DNA from: Thermoplasmata archaeon
Lineage (GTDB): Archaea > Thermoplasmatota > Thermoplasmata > Thermoplasmatales > Thermoplasmataceae
Length of the DNA: 16,326 nt
Assembly (NCBI GenBank): GCA_021797025.1
Contig: JAKAAK010000042.1
Coordinates: forward strand, 1 to 16,326
Direction of reading: 5' to 3'
Position 1 is the first letter of the stretch. Each line of letters begins with the position of its first letter. Positions 12,846 through 16,326 of this stretch are shown here, in pieces. The notes beneath the pieces were generated by a model. That model was not told the DNA's origin and did no database searches. It saw only the letters and a program-made list of their open reading frames with translations. Both the position numbers and the translations under genes were made by a program.

Positions 12846-13322
12846 ATGTCATCCATAAAAGACGGAGTATTTGCCGGTCTAAAAGCCGGACTTCTATATT
12901 TCATAATTGCCTCAATAATCAATGTAATAATAATTTATATTCTTATAGGCGAGTTTGCATTAGCCTACAGTGTTTCTTCATCATCCTCAAAACTTTCCTT
13001 ACTGTTCACATCGCTTATCGTATATCAGGTACGTAGTATATTCATACTTGGTTTGCTTTTCGGAGTTATATTCTCCCTGCTACTGGCAAAGTATTTTGAG
13101 ATTATACCCCGAACTACACTGAACGGTAAAATAAAATTCATGGTAATATCATACTGGCTGGTATTTTTTGTAATAGCGACTGCATACAGCCTGGGAATAA
13201 CCGGCATATATGATCTGATATTCTATTTTGTAGTATATGTTGTTGTTAACTTCTTTTTATCATTATTATTTGGAAAGTTTCTATACAGATATAATTCGAG
13301 ATATATTGTTCAAACGCAGTAG
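12846..13322 (+). CDS. Hypothetical four-TM membrane protein
   Basis: I do not recognise this 158-residue protein. Hydrophobicity by eye gives four membrane segments at about 14-38, 62-82, 97-117 and 122-144, with a serine-rich loop (YSVSSSSSKLS, 41-51) between the first two and a basic tail (YRYNSRY). Positive residues near positions 5, 13 and 63 and in the tail suggest an even number of spans with both ends inside. The family could be a small integral membrane protein partnered with the upstream winged-helix regulator, but only proximity supports that. The chosen ATG is 25-26 nt from a TATA-like box; TTG or GTG starts 6-9 nt upstream are less likely. It overlaps the convergent ANL-like gene by 13 nt. 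Confidence 0.75.
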   Translation: MSSIKDGVFAGLKAGLLYFIIASIINVIIIYILIGEFALAYSVSSSSSKLSLLFTSLIVYQVRSIFILGLLFGVIFSLLLAKYFEIIPRTTLNGKIKFMVISYWLVFFVIATAYSLGITGIYDLIFYFVVYVVVNFFLSLLFGKFLYRYNSRYIVQTQ

Positions 13323-14482
13323 AAATAGCCATCAACCACCTTTATTTTTATGTGCGTATTGATCCATTCTCTGGAAACTTCACTATTGCCTACAAAAATT
13401 TCCGGCATGTATGGTGTTTTGATCAGCATTTCTCCCTCTTCATTTATATTATATTCTACATAATTCAATGGCATGCCAAATGACCCTTTCCGTATATCAT
13501 CGAAGGGGTTCATATGTGTTGTCAGCGTTATATTATCTGACCTACCTGTTATCAATGGAACCTTTGAGTATTCATTGAAATCTGCCTCTATTCCGCTGTC
13601 TATGAATGGCATTATGCAGTATTTTACCCCGCTTAGATATGTGTGCCTGTCAATTATGGAAGAATAAAGTTTACCATCCCCCACAATAAAATCAGGGCTA
13701 TTTTTCAGTATTCCGTTGATGCCATTTACCACGGTTGCGCCTGAAAAAGATACTGGAAGAGTGATGGAATATATTAATCCCAGTGGCGTGGAGTGCTTGA
13801 TAGTGGAATAAAATACGGGCCTGCCATCAATTTTTGGCATCCAGTAATTGAGAATGAATGTGAGTGATATTAGATTTTTCATATTGAATTTTAGCAGTTT
13901 GCCATCACTGTAAAACATAATGCAGGATTTTTCCGGGTCCTCCGCCTTATCAGATTTTTTGCCACTATATATGAATTCATAGAATTTCAGAATATTCTCT
14001 CCATATTTCACCCTTGAATGGTATTTTATGCTGTTTATTACCGCCTTTCCCAGTGTAAGGAAATCATTAGGGTCCGATATGATGTATTTTACATCCTTTG
14101 CTGTTGCCAGGTTTCCCATCCTTTTACATATTACCAGAACCTTTATTTTATGGTCTTCTACATATCTATTTAGGGTGTTTTCATCAACGTTTTCATCGAG
14201 TATCAGAACTCGCGCCCCTATTTTGATAGAGGAGATAATTGAAATAATATATTCAGGTGTAAAATCAAGCAGAATGCCCACTGTATCTCCCTTCCTTATG
14301 CCCAGTACATGTTCCAGCTGGTATGCCATGGAATCCACATATGAGAGAATCCGGGAATATGTAATGTATTTATCATAGAAAATCATCGCAGGCCTGCTTG
14401 CACTCACCTCTGTATTTTTACTTAACAGTGTATATATTGATAGGTCAGGAATATTCACAGGCCCCCTAATAGCTCCGATCAT
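13310..14482 (-). CDS. Truncated, degenerate AMP-binding (ANL superfamily) protein
   Basis: The 390-residue protein aligns by eye with the large N-terminal domain of acyl-CoA synthetases: RPAMIFYDKYITYSRILSYV (30-49), GIRKGDTVGILLDFTPEYI (61-79), IKIGARVLILD (87-97) and GSFGMP (333-338). Catalytic motifs are lost. The A3 P-loop, normally YTSGTTGxPKG, reads FYSDGKLLKFN (190-200). The A5 YGxTE site reads TGRSDN (312-317). The TGD of A7 reads NTH. The protein stops after VVDGYFYCV, just before the hinge, so the whole C-terminal domain with its catalytic lysine is absent; typical members have 500-600 residues. It is uninterrupted otherwise, so it may be a repurposed binding protein and not simple decay. 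It follows nnr by 23 nt, with its own TATA-like stretch inside the nnr end. Confidence 0.72.
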   Translation of the reverse strand: MIGAIRGPVNIPDLSIYTLLSKNTEVSASRPAMIFYDKYITYSRILSYVDSMAYQLEHVLGIRKGDTVGILLDFTPEYIISIISSIKIGARVLILDENVDENTLNRYVEDHKIKVLVICKRMGNLATAKDVKYIISDPNDFLTLGKAVINSIKYHSRVKYGENILKFYEFIYSGKKSDKAEDPEKSCIMFYSDGKLLKFNMKNLISLTFILNYWMPKIDGRPVFYSTIKHSTPLGLIYSITLPVSFSGATVVNGINGILKNSPDFIVGDGKLYSSIIDRHTYLSGVKYCIMPFIDSGIEADFNEYSKVPLITGRSDNITLTTHMNPFDDIRKGSFGMPLNYVEYNINEEGEMLIKTPYMPEIFVGNSEVSREWINTHIKIKVVDGYFYCV

Positions 14483-14502
14483 TCTATTATAATAGCAGGA
14501 TG

Positions 14503-14516
14503 GTTTTAAATTTTAT
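14503..14516 (-). promoter_or_regulatory. TATA-like box for the ANL-like gene
   Basis: The minus strand reads AATAAAATTTAAAA around 14516-14503, centred about 26 nt before the ATG at 14482. It overlaps the nnr stop region at 14506, so the ANL-like gene may be transcribed alone as well as from the nnr promoter. Confidence 0.4.
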
Positions 14517-15879
14517 TATTCAAAACGTATTTTATATTGCCTATTAGATCCAGAATACTGTAATAGTATCCGTATTCTTTAAGGGCCATATCCCCGCATT
14601 TTTTATTTATATAGGAAGCTGCGACAGCTGCCCTGAATGGTTGCATGCCCCGAGATGATAAACCTGTTGCAATTCCGGCAAGCACGTCGCCAGTTCCCCC
14701 CATGGCCATCCGGCTATTCCCGCCACTGGAATGTTTGGTGTTTTCTCCGTCCGTTATTATATCTGTTACACCTTTCAACAACACTATAATACCGTATTCA
14801 CCGGCTATTTTAACTGCATTTTCTGCCGTTGGCTCCAGACCTGTAAATGCCCTGAATTCAGCACTATGCGGGGTGATTATTGCACTCCTGCCGGCAATCC
14901 TATCGGGCGTAAGAAGTCTCAAAGCATCCGCGTCTACAATCAACTGGCCTGTGTAATTATCCACAATATAATCCATAATCTTCTTTGAGATACCGGTTCT
15001 GCCCATTCCCGGACCTATTAGCATTGATACGATCCCATCAAGGTCTGCTTTCCCTATTTCATCCACATCATAAAACATCAGCCCGGGGTTGCCGGAAATT
15101 ATTAAATCCCTGTTTGATTTCGAGGAGAATACCTTCACAAGATCTGGCCCGGTGTTATATGCTGCCGTGGAAGCCATAACTGCAGCGCCGGGAAATGTAT
15201 TCCCGGCAAAAATTCCGGCAGTGCCGTTCATGCCCTTGTGTGCCGCAGGATCGTATACAGGTATATATGCAAGGTCCCCCGGGCCAGCAGATGTTTTTAC
15301 AGATTCAGGTATTCCTATATCTGCAATGATAATTTCTCCACTATTTGAATGGTCCATCCCGGCTTTTTTATCTGTGAATGTAACGGTAAAGTCCGGTTTT
15401 ATGGACACACTTGAAGGGAATCCAGACGGTACGTCGATGGATACAATAATTTTTCCAGATCTGTTTATTTTACTGATAATTGTATTGTAAGGTTCCCTGG
15501 GGTCTCCTTTTATCCCTATTCCGAATATGGCGTCGATTACAATATCACTGCTGGATAGAAGATCCTCAAGGTCAGAAATTTCATAATATTTACCTTCATA
15601 GTCATTGATAGCCCTTCGTGCTTCAGGGGTTTTTATTCCTGCCACGCCCTTTATGAGCATAACAGAAATGTTATAACTTTCCCGCAGCAGCTCTGCACAG
15701 CAGATCCCGTCTCCGGCATTGTTGCCTGTCCCACAAACGACAATTATAGATTTCTCCCGGGGAAAAGTTGCTTTAATGAAATGTGAAATAGCCTCCCCGG
15801 CGTTCTTCATCAGTACATAGGTATCGCCAAATGTGTTAGAATAATTAATGTCTGTAGACTTTTCATCAAGATAGTCCAT
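14506..15879 (-). CDS. nnr: Bifunctional NAD(P)HX epimerase/dehydratase
   Basis: The 457-residue enzyme repairs hydrated NADH and NADPH. The N-terminal epimerase domain (about 1-205) has GTGNNAGDG (50-58), DAIFGIGIKGDP (116-127) and SIDVPSG (147-153). The C-terminal ADP/ATP-dependent dehydratase domain (about 210-457), of ribokinase-like fold, has HKGMNGTAGIFAG (214-226), IGPGMGR (288-294), VDADALRLL (315-323), ITPHSAEF (335-342), VLLKG (366-370) and the catalytic MGGTGDVLAGIATG (393-406) with Asp398. Both domains look intact, and overall length is slightly below the usual 480-500. The ATG at 15879 lies about 26 nt from a TATA-like box, and it diverges from the CDGSH gene. Downstream on the same strand is the truncated ANL-like gene. 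Confidence 0.95.
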   Translation of the reverse strand: MDYLDEKSTDINYSNTFGDTYVLMKNAGEAISHFIKATFPREKSIIVVCGTGNNAGDGICCAELLRESYNISVMLIKGVAGIKTPEARRAINDYEGKYYEISDLEDLLSSSDIVIDAIFGIGIKGDPREPYNTIISKINRSGKIIVSIDVPSGFPSSVSIKPDFTVTFTDKKAGMDHSNSGEIIIADIGIPESVKTSAGPGDLAYIPVYDPAAHKGMNGTAGIFAGNTFPGAAVMASTAAYNTGPDLVKVFSSKSNRDLIISGNPGLMFYDVDEIGKADLDGIVSMLIGPGMGRTGISKKIMDYIVDNYTGQLIVDADALRLLTPDRIAGRSAIITPHSAEFRAFTGLEPTAENAVKIAGEYGIIVLLKGVTDIITDGENTKHSSGGNSRMAMGGTGDVLAGIATGLSSRGMQPFRAAVAASYINKKCGDMALKEYGYYYSILDLIGNIKYVLNNKI

Positions 15880-15900
15880 ATTTAAATATCGAAGCTGAAT

Positions 15901-15910
15901 ACTTAAATTT
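15901..15910 (-). promoter_or_regulatory. TATA-like box for nnr
   Basis: AAATTTAAGT on the minus strand (15910-15901) is centred about 26 nt before the ATG at 15879, in the 110-bp divergent gap shared with the CDGSH gene. Confidence 0.45.
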
Positions 15911-15961
15911 AACTTTAAAGCTAGGAAACCACTATATTTAGCTTATAAGAAAACAGTAAGA

Positions 15962-15970
15962 ATTTATAGT
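15962..15970 (+). promoter_or_regulatory. TATA-like box for the CDGSH gene
   Basis: ATTTATAGT is centred about 24 nt before the ATG at 15990, and no Shine-Dalgarno motif precedes the start. The mRNA is probably leaderless. Confidence 0.45.
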
Positions 15971-15989
15971 AATACTATATATTATAATC

Positions 15990-16199
15990 ATGTCTAGAAT
16001 AGTAATGCATGAAAGAAATAAACCTTACATGATAAAGGTCGGAGATAAAGAGTTGCATCTTTGCGCATGCGGGCTTTCAGAAAACAAGCCATACTGTGAT
16101 GGCCATCACATGAAAACAGGCGATGAGGGCGATAAATTATATCTGTATGATCATGAGGGAAACAGGATAGAAGTGAGTTCATTTTATAAAAAGGAGTGA
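15990..16199 (+). CDS. Single-domain CDGSH iron-sulfur protein
   Basis: The 69-residue protein carries one CDGSH motif, C-A-C-G-L-S-E-N-K-P-Y-C-D-G-H-H (25-40). Ligands Cys25, Cys27, Cys36 and His40 would hold a 2Fe-2S cluster with three Cys and one His. The position after CDG is His instead of the usual Ser, Ala or Thr, giving CDGHH; the ligand His is kept. The start (VMHERNKPYMIKVGDKELHLCACGLS) is the standard first strand of the domain and no membrane segment is present, so it should be cytosolic. The family is involved in iron-sulfur and redox homeostasis, with exact role unknown here. It diverges from nnr, and a T-rich tract follows. Confidence 0.92.
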   Translation: MSRIVMHERNKPYMIKVGDKELHLCACGLSENKPYCDGHHMKTGDEGDKLYLYDHEGNRIEVSSFYKKE

Positions 16200-16227
16200 A
16201 ATTTTAACCGCTCAGCTTGCCCGTCAT

Positions 16228-16250
16228 TAATCATTTTTTCATTTTTGTAT
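16228..16250 (+). terminator. T-rich terminator-like tract after the CDGSH gene
   Basis: Runs of six and five T (ATTTTTTC then ATTTTTGT) occur 30-50 nt after the stop, in the form expected for archaeal oligo-T termination. I see no gene between it and the window edge. Confidence 0.4.
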
Positions 16251-16297
16251 AAATATCATCATCGCGGTGTTTGATTATTATTTTATCGTATATTAAT

Positions 16298-16310
16298 CTT
16301 ATAAATATAA
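16298..16310 (+). promoter_or_regulatory. TATA-like box near the right edge
   Basis: CTTATAAATATAA ends 16 nt before the window edge. With the spacing seen elsewhere here, a plus-strand gene could start at about 16327-16335, just outside. The gene itself is not visible, so this is a prediction. Confidence 0.3.
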
Positions 16311-16326
16311 ATTTTAAATACCTTTT

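Overview
The window looks like chromosomal DNA from a Thermoplasmatales archaeon, most plausibly the acidophilic Ferroplasma/Acidiplasma/Cuniculiplasma group. This rests on archaea/eukaryote-type information genes (S19e, PDCD5, L39e, L31e, aIF6), AT-rich DNA, and TATA-like boxes centred about 22-27 nt before many start codons, which is the layout of leaderless archaeal transcripts. The genus is inferred, not shown. Genes are tightly packed: several neighbours overlap, and no gap exceeds 300 bases. I see no rRNA, tRNA, CRISPR array or intact insertion sequence.

Left part (1-2763): two UMP-biosynthesis genes diverge from a 77-bp promoter region, pyrF (cut by the window edge) and pyrE. pyrE runs tail-to-tail into a translation operon on the minus strand, in transcription order S19e, PDCD5, L39e, L31e, aIF6. 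L39e (51 residues) is easily missed because of its size.

Centre (2785-7650, all minus): an ABC-2 type exporter (ATPase plus 12-TM permease, coupled by a 4-nt overlap), a ferritin-like/VIT fusion likely to move iron or manganese, and an AT-rich archaeal ATPase with a DUF234-type nuclease-like C-terminus that looks horizontally acquired. Its promoter region carries a repeated operator-like motif and a 98-bp segment bounded by 12-bp inverted repeats.

Right part (7844-16326): a class III PLP aminotransferase, an Hjc-like Holliday junction resolvase with an insertion, a hotdog acyl-CoA thioesterase, a degenerate carbamate-kinase-like protein, thymidine kinase, a stand-alone Lrp/AsnC ligand-binding (RAM) domain coupled to a UPF0147 protein, a winged-helix regulator, a small four-TM protein, a truncated AMP-binding (ANL) protein that has lost its catalytic motifs, the bifunctional NAD(P)HX repair enzyme Nnr, and a single-domain CDGSH iron-sulfur protein. 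The last 127 bases hold a T-rich tract and a TATA-like box that may serve a gene beginning just outside.

The most unusual items are two apparent pseudoenzymes (carbamate-kinase-like at 10262-11005, ANL-like at 13310-14482), the ferritin/VIT fusion, and the repeat-rich control region of the AT-rich ATPase. I did not find clear evidence of a wholly new multigene system.
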